A stretch of DNA of 64,000 nucleotides from Kibdelosporangium banguiense (lineage in GTDB: Bacteria > Actinomycetota > Actinomycetes > Mycobacteriales > Pseudonocardiaceae), in the NCBI RefSeq assembly GCF_017876405.1, contig NZ_JAGINW010000001.1, positions 2,059,203 through 2,123,202 of the forward strand, written 5' to 3'. Position numbers and translations under genes: made by a program. The notes beneath the pieces were generated by a model. The model saw nothing but the letters and a program-made list of their open reading frames with translations, did not search any database and was not told the DNA's origin. Each line of letters begins with the position of its first letter. Within the stretch, counting starts at the first letter, position 1. Of the stretch, positions 24,356-33,210 are shown piece by piece.

Positions 24356-24844
24356 CTAATCCTCGAGGGAGATCAATAGTTGGCGCAGCAGGTCCGCGAG
24401 TTGGGATTGCTGGGTTTCTGTCAGCGCCGAGAGGAGTTCTCGTTCGCGGTTGAGGCGGGTTTGGAGGACCTCGTCGATGAGGGTTCGGCCGTCCGGAGTC
24501 AGGGCTACGTGGATGCCTCGGCGATCCGTCAGATCTTTGGAGCGGGCCACCAGACGCCTCTTCTCCAGGCGGTCCAGGCGGTGGGTCATGGTGCCCGAGC
24601 TGATCATCATCGTTGCCTGGAGGCGGCCCACGGTCAGGATGAAGGGTGGGCCGGCGCGGCGTAAGGAGGCCAGGACTTCGAATTCCCAGCCGGCCAGGCC
24701 GTGGTCTGCCAGGTTGTCGTCGATGCCGCGTTCCAGCAGGGCCGCCAGGCGGGCTGTCCGGGTGGTCACCGCCATGGGCGTTGGATCCAGGTCCGGTCGT
24801 TCTCGCTGCCACTGACTCAGGATTGCGTCCACCGCGTCGCCCAC
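24356..24844 (-). CDS. MarR-family transcriptional regulator
   Basis: The 162-residue protein has an N-terminal dimerisation helix, then GWEFEVLASLRRAG, a recognition region MMISSGTMTHRLDRLEKRRL and a wing DLTDRRGIHVALTPDGRTLI. All are typical of MarR proteins. C-terminal helices complete the dimer interface. It lies upstream of the secreted SapA-like gene on the same strand with a 145-bp gap. The region to its left includes no other obvious target, so autoregulation or control of the SapA-like gene is only an inference. Confidence 0.88.
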   Translation of the reverse strand: MGDAVDAILSQWQRERPDLDPTPMAVTTRTARLAALLERGIDDNLADHGLAGWEFEVLASLRRAGPPFILTVGRLQATMMISSGTMTHRLDRLEKRRLVARSKDLTDRRGIHVALTPDGRTLIDEVLQTRLNRERELLSALTETQQSQLADLLRQLLISLED

Positions 24845-25292
24845 GGGTCGATTCTGGCACCACTGGGAACGTGTCCGATTCGGACAGTTACCGCAACTTC
24901 ACCAATTCAGGTCCCTTGTGACCGCCGCCACAAAGGTGCATGCTCGAAGAGCAAGGTTGCTCCGAACGTGTCAACGCGCGGGGGCAGCCGGAAGGGATAG
25001 GTGATGCCGTGGCAAAGCGCTCGAGGCGAGTGGTCGCGCGCTGCTTGCCGCATCCCCGCGGCTGAGCTGAGAAGCATCGGCCCGGTCGCGACTGTGAGCG
25101 GCAGAAAGCCCGTTTGAGAACGTGTGCATCGCACATTGACGCCGTTGAGTCCCCGCTGTGGATTCCGCGCCAGCCGGGCCAGGCGTCGCGGCCAACTGAC
25201 AAGTCCATCCGATCCGGGTGCGGCGTCCAGGGGACGCCGCACCCGGCTGTATATCGTTGGTTTCCACACACCGTGCCCTACCCGGAGGCGAC
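24845..25292. other. Intergenic region with one strong hairpin
   Basis: In 448 bp between divergent genes I see no convincing coding sequence. The notable structure is a 15-bp perfect stem with a 3-nt loop at 25214-25246 (CCGGGTGCGGCGTCC / GGACGCCGCACCCGG), ending 46 bp before the metallopeptidase start. It could be a terminator of a lost upstream gene or a leader structure. Confidence 0.6.
25214..25246. terminator. Strong hairpin upstream of the zinc metallopeptidase
   Basis: A perfect 15-bp G+C-rich inverted repeat with loop AGG. It has terminator shape, but no gene ends just upstream on the plus strand, so a leader or attenuator role is equally possible. Confidence 0.5.
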
Positions 25293-26213
25293 GTGGAATT
25301 CAACGACGACGCGGGCCTCGACACCTCACAGGTCGAGGACCTGCGGTCATCCGGCGGCGGAGTCGGCGGCCGTGTCCTGCTCGGTGGTGGCGGGCTCGGG
25401 GTGGTCGGCCTGATCATCTACTTCGTGATGTCGCAGTTCGGCGGCGGTCTGCTCGACGGGGGCAGCACGGCGGCCGGGATCAGCGACGTCTCCAACGGCG
25501 GGCGGGTCGACAACGCCAGGCTCTCGCAGGAGTGCAAGACCGGGCGGGACGCCAACACCAAGCACGACTGCGCCCTGGTCGCGGTGATCAACTCTGTGCA
25601 GGGCTACTGGAAGGACGAGTTCGCCCGCTCCGGGCGGACCTACCAGCAGGCGCCGACGAACTTCTTCCGCGGCAACGTCAACACGGCCTGTGGCGGCGCG
25701 ACCTCGGACGTGGGGCCGTTCTACTGCCCGGGTGACTCCGAGGTCTACGTCGACCTGTCGTTCTTCCAGGAGCTGCAGACCCGCTTCGGTGCGGAGGGCG
25801 GCACCTTCGTCGAGGCGTACGTGCTCGCTCACGAGTACGGCCATCACGTACAGAACCTGCTTGGCACAAGCGATCGTGTCCGCACACGTCGTGGCCCCAC
25901 GTCAGACGCGGTCCGGCTGGAACTCCAGGCGGACTGTTACGCGGGTGTCTGGGCGAACCACGCCACGACCACGCCGACCTCGAGCGGCCAGCCATTGATC
26001 AAGAGCATCAGCCAGGACGACATCCGTCGTGCGCTGGACGCGGCCAGCCGGATCGGCGACGACTTCATCCAGCGGGAACTCGGCGGTGGCCGGGTCGACG
26101 AAAGCCAGTTCACGCACGGCACATCGGCTCAGCGTGAGAAGTGGTTCACCACTGGCATCAAGTCCGGCAACCCCGCCAACTGCGACACCTTCAAAGCGAG
26201 CAACCTGGGCTGA
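25293..26213 (+). CDS. Neutral zinc metallopeptidase, YpfJ/KPN_02809 family
   Basis: GTG 25293, preceded by GGAGG, gives about 306 residues. A short charged N-terminus leads to one transmembrane segment (GLGVVGLIIYFVMSQFGGG), then an extracytoplasmic domain. This contains a zinc-protease HExxH motif in LAHEYGHHVQNLLG and the third-ligand region RLELQADCYAGVWA, as in the putative neutral zinc metallopeptidase family. The N-terminal SGGGVGGR motif and FFRGNVNTACG / GPFYCPGDSEVYVDLSFF are also typical. Substrates are unknown. The gene is followed by a bidirectional terminator and stands alone. Confidence 0.88.
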   Translation: MEFNDDAGLDTSQVEDLRSSGGGVGGRVLLGGGGLGVVGLIIYFVMSQFGGGLLDGGSTAAGISDVSNGGRVDNARLSQECKTGRDANTKHDCALVAVINSVQGYWKDEFARSGRTYQQAPTNFFRGNVNTACGGATSDVGPFYCPGDSEVYVDLSFFQELQTRFGAEGGTFVEAYVLAHEYGHHVQNLLGTSDRVRTRRGPTSDAVRLELQADCYAGVWANHATTTPTSSGQPLIKSISQDDIRRALDAASRIGDDFIQRELGGGRVDESQFTHGTSAQREKWFTTGIKSGNPANCDTFKASNLG

Positions 26214-26250
26214 GCAGCGGCTCACGGCACAGGGTGCCGCGAGCCGCTGC
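26214..26250. terminator. Bidirectional terminator between two peptidase genes
   Basis: GCAGCGGCTC and GAGCCGCTGC pair over 10 bp, with an inner CGGCA/TGCCG extension, between the convergent genes ending at 26213 and 26257. Confidence 0.75.
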
Positions 26251-26256
26251 GCCAGA

Positions 26257-27777
26257 TCAGAACTCGATCGAGTCGCTCGTCAGAGCAGCCCGGGACTTGG
26301 CAGCCGAACGCACCTCGGCGCGCTTGCTGCGGGGCGGCACACCGTTGACGTCCTCGGTGCTGTAGCCGTAGGCCGCGATCACGTAGGCGATCGCCGTGGC
26401 CTGCTTGCCGAGTGCGACCCGGTCGATGTTGCCGAGGTTGTCGCAGGCCTGGTGGTAGCACGGGTCGAAGGCGACGCCGGCGCGTCCGCCCCACTTCGCG
26501 GCCTGCGCCGCGGTCTTGATGACCTCGGCGCCGGTGAACGTGCCGCCGGACGGGATGCCCTGGGCCACGAACTCCGCGTAGTCCGAACGAGAGTCGTAGT
26601 CCTTGCCTTCGGTCGGGACGCCGGCGGCCGCGAACCTCGCCTGGATCGCGGATTCGATCTGGGCCGAGCCGTACGGGCCGGGGCCCGCGCCGACGCCGTC
26701 GGAGTCGTCGCCGTCGTAGATGAAGTGACCCGCGTTCGGCGAGCCGACCATGTCGAAGTTCAGGTACAGCGCGATGTCCAGCTGCTGTTCGAAGCTCAGC
26801 GAGCGGACGTACTGCGTGGAGCCGACCAGGCCGAACTCCTCCGCACTCCACCAGCCGAACCGGATCGCGTTGTTGACCTTGGGCGAGCCGCCGAGCTGCA
26901 GCGCGGTCTCCAGCAGCGTCGCCGAGCCGCTGCCGTTGTCGTTGATGCCAGGACCAGCGGCGACGCTGTCGAGGTGCGCGCCTGCCATCACGACGTTGTC
27001 CTTGCGACCGGTCTTGGTCTGGGCGAGGACGTTGAACGACCGGCGTGGCTCCTCGGTCGCACGGGCGTCGACAGTCACCGACGCGGGCGGGTTGGCTGCG
27101 AGGGCTTCGCCTTCAGCCAGGTTCACGCCGACGGTCGGGATACGGGCGTTCGCCGGGTCACTCAGCGTGCCGCCCAGCGGCTGCGGCTCGGCGATGTTGT
27201 TGTAGATGATCGCCGCGATCGCGCCCGCCTCCGAGGCGAGCTGCTGCTTGATGGCGAACGTGCAGCCGCCGCGCTTGATGAGCGCGATCTTGCCGGTGAG
27301 CGCGAGCCCGGCGTAGTCACTGGCCTCACAGCCCGTGGTGGCGTCCACCGGGACCGCGACGAGCGGGGCGGTCACGCCACCGGCTGGAGTGGACTTGCTG
27401 TAGGTGAACATGTGGGTCGGGATCGACCGGCCACCCGCGGTCAGGGTCTCCACCGAGACCACGAAGTAGACGAACGGGAACTCGTGGACCGAGACGTCGA
27501 ATCCGGCCGCGCGCACCTTGTCGGCGATGTAGTTCGCTGACTGCTGGTGACCGGCGCTGCCGGCGACGCGGGTACGCCCGTTACGGTCGGCAAGCCGTTG
27601 GAGCGCGATCAAATGGCGGTTCACGCCGTCCACAGTGACGTTGCGTGAGATTTTGCGGGCCAGCGCGTCGCCCTGTTCGGGCTTGGCGGCGGCCGGTATC
27701 GCGGTGAGAGTGATCCCCATGGTCGCCGCGAAAACTGCTGCGGCTAACCGGATTGTTCCCTTGACGGGCATGAACAT
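26257..27777 (-). CDS. Secreted M28-family aminopeptidase with PA domain
   Basis: The 506-residue protein begins with a signal peptide (LAAAVFAATMGITLTAIPAAA). A protease-associated (PA) insert follows around residues 140-240 (KIALIKRGGCTFAIKQQLAS, GAIAAIIYNN), then the co-catalytic zinc peptidase domain: GAHLDSV, GINDNGSGSATLLE, WWSAEEFGLVGS, NFDMVGS and the final His in CYHQACDNLG. These supply the two-zinc ligands of M28 aminopeptidases such as the Streptomyces griseus enzyme. It should release N-terminal amino acids from peptides outside the cell. Start ATG 27777 or 27771. Confidence 0.92.
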   Translation of the reverse strand: MFMPVKGTIRLAAAVFAATMGITLTAIPAAAKPEQGDALARKISRNVTVDGVNRHLIALQRLADRNGRTRVAGSAGHQQSANYIADKVRAAGFDVSVHEFPFVYFVVSVETLTAGGRSIPTHMFTYSKSTPAGGVTAPLVAVPVDATTGCEASDYAGLALTGKIALIKRGGCTFAIKQQLASEAGAIAAIIYNNIAEPQPLGGTLSDPANARIPTVGVNLAEGEALAANPPASVTVDARATEEPRRSFNVLAQTKTGRKDNVVMAGAHLDSVAAGPGINDNGSGSATLLETALQLGGSPKVNNAIRFGWWSAEEFGLVGSTQYVRSLSFEQQLDIALYLNFDMVGSPNAGHFIYDGDDSDGVGAGPGPYGSAQIESAIQARFAAAGVPTEGKDYDSRSDYAEFVAQGIPSGGTFTGAEVIKTAAQAAKWGGRAGVAFDPCYHQACDNLGNIDRVALGKQATAIAYVIAAYGYSTEDVNGVPPRSKRAEVRSAAKSRAALTSDSIEF

Positions 27778-27856
27778 CCCTTCCTGCCTGGTGGTCCGTC
27801 ACCATCTCGCTGGCGAGTTCGGCAGGTCAAGGGTTCTGTGCGGGTTTTGCCGGGAT

Positions 27857-28492
27857 TCACCTGTCCGGTACGCCCGAACCGAGCAATTCGGCGCAGCCGT
27901 CCAGCCCATCGACCTCGACCGGCCATTGCGGACGGACGAACGTCTCCGGGGTGAGCCGCAGCCGGACGTTGGTGGCCAGTTTTCCCTTGACCGCCATCCG
28001 TTCCGTGCCGTCGGGACGGTAACCGAGCTTGCGGCTGACAGCGTGTGACGCTTTGTTGTCGGCGAACGCACCGGACGACATCTGTTCGGCGTGCAGATGG
28101 TCGAACGCGAACATCGCCACGGCGGCACGCATTTCCGTTCCGTAACCCTGTCCCTGATGGCCGATTCCCAGCCAGGAACCGGTTTGCGCCGCCCTGGTCA
28201 CCGCGAAGTCCTTGGCGGACAGGCCCTGCATGCCGATCACGCGGCCGTTCAGCCGGACCAGGAAGTTGACGGTCCAGTCCGCCGGGGACAGCGTGGCCCG
28301 GGTGAGCCAGTAATGCTGCAGCCACTCGTGCGGCTGGTTGTCGGTCCACGGCACAACGAACGGCATGTAGTCCGGCGGATGGATCCCCCGCTGGGCCACC
28401 TCAGCCAGATCGAGCAGGCCAGCGTCGTCGTCGGGGCGCAGTTCCAGACGCGGTGTGCGCAGGAGGAGATGTCGCAGCGGCCAGGGATCCAT
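27857..28492 (-). CDS. GNAT-family N-acetyltransferase
   Basis: ATG 28492 starts a protein of about 211 residues in the RimJ/RimL-like GNAT group: LLLRTPRLELRPDDDAG at the N-terminus, GSWLGIGHQGQGYGTEMRAA as the acetyl-CoA binding motif (Q/RxxGxG/A) and NKASHAVSRKLGYRPDG as motif B. It acetylates an amino group of a small molecule or protein N-terminus using acetyl-CoA. The upstream in-frame extension to 28690 lies under the divergent quinone oxidoreductase gene and lacks homology features, so it is rejected. Confidence 0.85.
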   Translation of the reverse strand: MDPWPLRHLLLRTPRLELRPDDDAGLLDLAEVAQRGIHPPDYMPFVVPWTDNQPHEWLQHYWLTRATLSPADWTVNFLVRLNGRVIGMQGLSAKDFAVTRAAQTGSWLGIGHQGQGYGTEMRAAVAMFAFDHLHAEQMSSGAFADNKASHAVSRKLGYRPDGTERMAVKGKLATNVRLRLTPETFVRPQWPVEVDGLDGCAELLGSGVPDR

Positions 28493-28546
28493 GTCGGTGA
28501 TGGTCCCCGTCCGGTGTACGGAGCGCGACCGGTTTACCGTGGAGAT

Positions 28547-29524
28547 GTGTATGCAATCGTGGCCCGCGAGCCGGGTGGACCTGACGTACTGGAATGGACC
28601 GAGGTGCCGGACCCCCAGCCAGGGCCGGGCGAGGTGCTCATCGACATCGCCGCGAGTGCGGTGAACCGGGCGGATTTGTTGCAGCGCCAAGGCTTCTACC
28701 CGCCACCGCCGGGTGCGCCGAACATCATCGGGCTGGAGTGCTCCGGCACGATCGCCGCACTCGGTGACGGCGTTACCGAATGGCAGGTCGGCGACCAGGT
28801 TTGCGCGTTGCTCGCCGGCGGCGGGTACGCCTCGAAGGTCGCGGTGCCTGCCGTGCAGGTCATGCCGTTGCCTGAGGGCGTTGACGTGGTGACCGCCGCT
28901 TCACTGCCTGAGGTGGCGTGCACCGTGTGGTCCAACGTCGTCCAGCACGCGGGGCTGCGTTCCGGCGAGATCCTGCTCGTGCACGGCGGCGCGGGCGGCA
29001 TCGGCACGCACGCGATCCAGGTCGGCAAGGCTCTGGGCGCGACCGTGGCCGTGACCGCCGGTTCGGACGAGCGGCTGGCGCGCTGCACCGAACTCGGCGC
29101 CGACATCGTGATCAATTACAAGACGCAGGATTTCGTCGAAGTACTGGGCAAGCACGGTGCCGACGTGATCCTGGACAACATGGGTGCATCCTATTTGGAC
29201 CGCAACGTCACCGCGCTGGCCAACGACGGGCGGCTGATGGTGATCGGGTTCCAAGGTGGACGCAAAGCCGAACTGGACTTCTCGAAACTGCTGCCGAAGC
29301 GGGGCACCCTGGCTTCTCTCGGGCTGCGCGGCCGGCCGTCGACCGGCAAGGGCAGCAAGGCCGAGGTGGTCGCCGGAGTCCGGGAAGGACTGTGGCCGTT
29401 GATCGCCAAGGGACAGGTCAAACCGATCGTCCACTCCGTCGTGCCGATGCGGGACGCGAGTGCCGCGCACTCGGCACTGGAGGCAGGCGGCGAGGTCTTC
29501 GGCAAGATCATCCTCACCCCTTGA
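28547..29524 (+). CDS. NAD(P)H-quinone oxidoreductase, zinc-independent MDR family
   Basis: GTG 28547 gives 325 residues in the quinone oxidoreductase subgroup of medium-chain dehydrogenases. Seen are NRADLLQRQGFYPPPPG, GLECSGTIAALGDGV, and the NADPH-binding LVHGGAGGIGTHAIQVGKALG with AVTAGSDER after it. The zinc ligands of alcohol dehydrogenases are absent, as usual for this subgroup. The protein probably reduces quinones or other electrophiles and is cytosolic. It is divergent from the GNAT gene, with 54 bp between the starts. Confidence 0.9.
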   Translation: MYAIVAREPGGPDVLEWTEVPDPQPGPGEVLIDIAASAVNRADLLQRQGFYPPPPGAPNIIGLECSGTIAALGDGVTEWQVGDQVCALLAGGGYASKVAVPAVQVMPLPEGVDVVTAASLPEVACTVWSNVVQHAGLRSGEILLVHGGAGGIGTHAIQVGKALGATVAVTAGSDERLARCTELGADIVINYKTQDFVEVLGKHGADVILDNMGASYLDRNVTALANDGRLMVIGFQGGRKAELDFSKLLPKRGTLASLGLRGRPSTGKGSKAEVVAGVREGLWPLIAKGQVKPIVHSVVPMRDASAAHSALEAGGEVFGKIILTP

Positions 29525-29748
29525 GCCACCCCTGACCTGCAAAAACCTCGAAACTGTCAGCCCCCTCCGGTAACGTGTTAATCAAGGGTTCCCCTTGGCG
29601 AATTCCTCATGCGGAGGAGCGCGGGGCAAGCACAGGCAAGCACAGAGATGCACGGCCAGGCGCGGATGGACATGGACAGGCCCACCCCGGCAACAGCCGG
29701 CCCAGGACGGACTCGATGTGACCGCGATCACGGGAATTATCTGGAGAA

Positions 29749-29776
29749 GGCTCCGGTTATGACTGGTACCGGAGCC
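29749..29776. terminator. Hairpin between qor-like and SDR genes
   Basis: GGCTCCGGT and ACCGGAGCC form a 9-bp stem with a 10-nt loop. It lies in the 285-bp gap after the quinone oxidoreductase and 33 bp before the SDR start. It is probably a terminator or leader hairpin. No gene was found in the gap. Confidence 0.45.
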
Positions 29777-29809
29777 TCCTCCGCATGATGGAGGTCCTGA
29801 CCGACAGGG

Positions 29810-30679
29810 ATGATCATGGGTCGCGTTGTCACTCCGTTCAGTAAAGATTCGACTGCCGAGGATGTTCTCGCGGGTGTCGACCTGACCGGCAAGCGTGCTG
29901 TGGTGACGGGTGGCGCCTCGGGTATCGGGACTGAGACCGCGCGGGTGCTGGCCGCCGCCGGGGCTGAGGTCACGGTTGCGATTCGCAACTCCGATGTCGA
30001 AGTGCCCAAGGGGATCACGGCCGCGCATCTTGACCTTGCCGACCGGTCCTCGATCGCGAAGTTCGCGCAGGGCTGGGATGGGCCGCTGGACATTCTGGTC
30101 AACAACGCGGGTGTGATGGCTCTGCCGGAGTTGCACCGGACCGCGGAAGGCTGGGAGTTGCAGTTCGCCACCAACCACCTTGGCCACTTCGCGCTCGCGC
30201 TGGGGCTGCACGACGCGCTCAAGGAAGCGGGCAACGCGCGGATCGTGTCCGTCAGCTCCTCGGCGCACCGGCGGTCTCCCGTGCACTTTGAGGATATTCA
30301 CTTCGAGAACCGCCAGTATGACGGTTGGCTCGCCTATGGCCAGTCGAAGACTGCGAACATTCTTTTCGCGGTGGAAGCCGCCAAGCGCTGGGCCGCGGAC
30401 GGCATTACCGTCAACGCGCTTCACCCGGGCGGAATTCGCACCAACTTGCAACGGCATGTTGTGTTCACGCCCGAGCTTCGGGAACTCTTCGACACTTTTG
30501 AGTGGAAGAGCACCGAACAGGGCGCAGCCACTTCCGCTCTGGTTGCCGCATCACCTCTGCTCGACAACATCAGCGGTCGTTATTTCGAGGACAGCAACGA
30601 GGCCGAAGCGGAAAGCTACGCGCTTGATTCCGAAGCCGCCAAGCGGCTCTGGGATCTCTCCGAAGAGCTAGTTGCGTAG
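29810..30679 (+). CDS. Short-chain dehydrogenase/reductase
   Basis: A 289-residue classical-type SDR with the cofactor motif VTGGASGIGTETARVLA, the NNAGVM motif (LVNNAGVMALPE), catalytic Ser in VSVSSSAHR and YGQSK as the YxxxK pair. The long C-terminal part and the THxLGHF-like NHLGHFALAL segment resemble the retinol dehydrogenase/WW-oxidoreductase-like SDR subgroup. The substrate is unknown. ATG 29810 and 29816 are alternative starts; AGGG sits before the second. Its end overlaps the convergent PLP-like gene by 12 bp. Confidence 0.87.
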   Translation: MIMGRVVTPFSKDSTAEDVLAGVDLTGKRAVVTGGASGIGTETARVLAAAGAEVTVAIRNSDVEVPKGITAAHLDLADRSSIAKFAQGWDGPLDILVNNAGVMALPELHRTAEGWELQFATNHLGHFALALGLHDALKEAGNARIVSVSSSAHRRSPVHFEDIHFENRQYDGWLAYGQSKTANILFAVEAAKRWAADGITVNALHPGGIRTNLQRHVVFTPELRELFDTFEWKSTEQGAATSALVAASPLLDNISGRYFEDSNEAEAESYALDSEAAKRLWDLSEELVA

Positions 30680-31870
30680 GTCGGCCACCGCGTCGACCAG
30701 TTGGTCCACCTCGCTGGATGTTGTGTAGTGCGCGAGGCCGACCCGGACTGCGCCGCCGACTTCGCTCACGCCCAGGGCCGCGAAAACTCCGCTGGGCACG
30801 TCGTCGGCGAATGCGCAGATTCCGCGGTCGGCCAGCGCCACAATCGCGTCCGTTGCCTTCATGTCGGCGATTGTGAAAGCCAGTACCGGAATCCGTCGCA
30901 TGGCGTCGCCGATGACCATCACGTTGCGGATCGCGCGCAGCTCGGAAATGAGTTTCGCCAGCAGACCTGCTTGATAGGACTTTGCCGAGGACAATGAGGT
31001 CTGCAAACGCTCGCGCCTTGTTCCGGAGGCGGTGTCGTCGAGGCCAGCGAGATAATCCACGGACGCCACCAGACCAGCCAGCATCGGGTACGCGTGCGCC
31101 CCCAATTCCAGCCTTTCGGGGCCGCGCGTGCCTGGGTCGAGAGAGCAGGCCGGCAGACGGTCGAGCAGTTCCGGGTCGGCGAAGACCAGGGCACCGACTG
31201 CGGGGCCGCCCCACGCGGAGGCGGACACGGCGATGATGTCGGCGCCCAGGGCCTGCATGTCGATCGGCATGAAGGGGGCCGCTGCGGAGGCGTCGACCAC
31301 CATCAACGCGCCCGCACTGTGCGCGATGTCGGCGATCTTCGGCACGTCCGGTCTTGTGCCGACCGCTCCGGAGGCCGCTGTGACCGCGACCACCTTTGTC
31401 CGCCGGGACATCAGGCTCTCGTACTGCCACGCGGGCAGCTCGCAGGTCTCGATGTCGATCTCACCCCAACGGATGGCCGCGCCCGGTCGCTGCGCCGCCT
31501 TCAGCCAGGGGGCGATGTTGGCCTGGTGGTCCAGGCGCGACACCGCGAGCTCGTCACCGATCAGCCAGCCGCTGCCCATCGCCTCTGCCAGGCGTTGCAG
31601 CAGTACGGGCACGTTCGGGCCGAGGACCACGCCTGCCGGGTCGCCGCCGACGAGATCGGCTACGGCGCGCCGGGCGGCGTCAACGATGGCCTCGGCTCGT
31701 TGTGACGCCGGGAAGGCGCCACCAGGTCCGGACACGGGTGCGCGCATGGCCGTGGACACCGCGGTGGCCACCTGTTCGGGCACTTGCATGCCGGCCGATG
31801 CGTCCAGATGAATCCAGCCGTCACCCAACGCGGGGAACAGCCCACGGATCCGAGCGACGTCGAACGCCAT
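30668..31870 (-). CDS. Cysteine desulfurase-like (class V aminotransferase fold) protein lacking the PLP lysine
   Basis: The 400-residue protein has the overall pattern of the cysteine desulfurase-like/aminotransferase class V family: a start ARIRGLFPALGDGWIHLDA, SRLDHQANIAPWLKAA, VAVTAASGAVGTRPDV, VVDASAAAPFMPIDMQALGA and a C-terminal beta region. In active relatives the segment after GAD reads like SAYKWGGP, with the Schiff-base lysine. Here it is SASAWGGP (residues 216-223), so the lysine position is Ala. The His in the VDAVHYAPH-type motif is also replaced (VDASAAAPF). It is probably not a normal PLP enzyme. Start ATG 31870; divergent from the proteasome activator gene. Confidence 0.75.
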   Translation of the reverse strand: MAFDVARIRGLFPALGDGWIHLDASAGMQVPEQVATAVSTAMRAPVSGPGGAFPASQRAEAIVDAARRAVADLVGGDPAGVVLGPNVPVLLQRLAEAMGSGWLIGDELAVSRLDHQANIAPWLKAAQRPGAAIRWGEIDIETCELPAWQYESLMSRRTKVVAVTAASGAVGTRPDVPKIADIAHSAGALMVVDASAAAPFMPIDMQALGADIIAVSASAWGGPAVGALVFADPELLDRLPACSLDPGTRGPERLELGAHAYPMLAGLVASVDYLAGLDDTASGTRRERLQTSLSSAKSYQAGLLAKLISELRAIRNVMVIGDAMRRIPVLAFTIADMKATDAIVALADRGICAFADDVPSGVFAALGVSEVGGAVRVGLAHYTTSSEVDQLVDAVADLRN

Positions 31871-31970
31871 GGCCACACCGTACGGACCGGTCCAAGTGCC
31901 GTGACCGCTACCCTCGGGTATGGACGTTTGGGGGACACAGCAGCTAGCCAACCCAGGCAGGATGGGACAG

Positions 31971-32510
31971 ATGAGCCAGCCAGGTGACAACGGCGAGGAC
32001 AACGCGCACCACGTGGTCGTAGTAGGCCCGGACGGGCAGCCACTCGGCGCCGCTCGCATCCCGGACGGCTCCGAGAAGGGCGAAGGGTCCGAGCAGATCG
32101 GCGACATGGTCGAGCAGCCCGCGAAGGTGATGCGGATCGGCACCATGATCAAGCAACTGCTGGAGGAGGTCAGGGCGGCTCCGCTGGACGACGCCAGCCG
32201 CACCCGGCTCAAGGAGATCCACGCCTCGTCCATCAAGGAGCTCGAGGAGGGCCTGGCGCCCGAGCTGCGGGAGGAGCTGGACCGCCTGACGCTGCCGTTC
32301 ACCGACGACAGCATCCCGTCGGACGCCGAGCTGCGGGTCGCCCAGGCCCAGCTCGTCGGCTGGCTGGAGGGCCTTTTCGCGGGGATCCAGACGGCGTTGT
32401 TCGCCCAGCAGATGTCCGCGCGTGTGCAGCTGGAGCAGATGCGCCGGGGCGCGCTGCCACCCGGTGTGGGCGACGCGCAGCCGGAGGCCCAGCGCGGCCA
32501 GTATCTGTAG
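31971..32510 (+). CDS. bpa: Bacterial proteasome activator (Bpa/PafE)
   Basis: About 179 residues. The N-terminal 55 are variable. The conserved core contains VEQPAKVMRIGTMIKQLLEE, LKEIHASSIKELEEGLAPEL, LDRLTLPFTDD and AQLVGWLEGLFAGIQTALFA, and the chain ends in GQYL. That ending is the HbYX-like motif by which PafE/Bpa rings dock on the 20S core particle. Bpa promotes ATP-independent degradation of unfolded proteins in actinobacteria. I chose ATG 31971 (MSQPGDNG); the frame is open to 31920. The window contains no prcBA genes, so the activator acts in trans. Confidence 0.93.
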   Translation: MSQPGDNGEDNAHHVVVVGPDGQPLGAARIPDGSEKGEGSEQIGDMVEQPAKVMRIGTMIKQLLEEVRAAPLDDASRTRLKEIHASSIKELEEGLAPELREELDRLTLPFTDDSIPSDAELRVAQAQLVGWLEGLFAGIQTALFAQQMSARVQLEQMRRGALPPGVGDAQPEAQRGQYL

Positions 32511-32540
32511 CGAGGCAACTTCCATACGGCGCCACGCGTC

Positions 32541-33110
32541 TTGACCTACGTGCGGGGATGGATTCGAGTCCTCCTGGTCGCAGGGGTTGTGGTGCTTTTC
32601 TCAGGCGCTCTCTTCGGGCTGTGGAGCTTCAAAGTGGTCGGCTACGACCGGTTCGCCGGCACGCCGACGTACGACATCAACGGGGTGGTCGGCGCGGATT
32701 CCGGGCCGACCTGCCCGACGGACAAGCGCTACGTCAACGAGGACCCGAAAGGCCTTCGCGACGACGTGCTGGAGGCGTACCAGAAGCTGAAGGCCAAGGC
32801 GGCTGAGCAGAACGTCACACTCTGCCTGCAGGACGGCAAACGCAGCACACGCCAGCAGCAGGCCCAGTACGACGACTACGTCAAGAGATACGGGACCGAG
32901 GAGCTGGCCCGCAAATACGTCCTGCCGCCCGACCAGTCGAACCACGTCAAGGGTTTCGCCGTCGACATCCAGCCGTTGTCGGCCGCGGGCTGGGTGGAAC
33001 GCAGTGCCGGAGCTCACGGCTGGTGCCGCCGTTATGAAAACGAGCCTTGGCACTTCGAGTACGACCCTGCCTATTCCAAGGGCTGCCCGGCGTTACTCCC
33101 GCACGCCTGA
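32541..33110 (+). CDS. Membrane-anchored D-alanyl-D-alanine carboxypeptidase (M15/VanY type)
   Basis: The 189-residue protein has an N-terminal anchor (VLLVAGVVVLFSGALFGLW) and an extracellular M15B peptidase domain: DGKRSTRQQQAQYDDYVKRY, the zinc motif SNHVKGFAVDIQP, and GWCRRYENEPWHFEY with the second His region. The enzyme trims the terminal D-Ala of peptidoglycan stems or related peptides. The start is uncertain: TTG 32541 or GTG 32550, neither with a strong ribosome-binding site. It follows bpa by 30 bp and may be co-transcribed. Its position just before the galactan export genes is consistent with wall metabolism. Confidence 0.85.
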   Translation: MTYVRGWIRVLLVAGVVVLFSGALFGLWSFKVVGYDRFAGTPTYDINGVVGADSGPTCPTDKRYVNEDPKGLRDDVLEAYQKLKAKAAEQNVTLCLQDGKRSTRQQQAQYDDYVKRYGTEELARKYVLPPDQSNHVKGFAVDIQPLSAAGWVERSAGAHGWCRRYENEPWHFEYDPAYSKGCPALLPHA

Positions 33111-33210
33111 GCGACTTACCATCCCTGCTCATGCGCAGCACAGGTGAAGGTGAGCTCAGTGACCGACCGGTCACCGATCGGTCGACAGACCGCCGGTACT
33201 CTCAACAACC

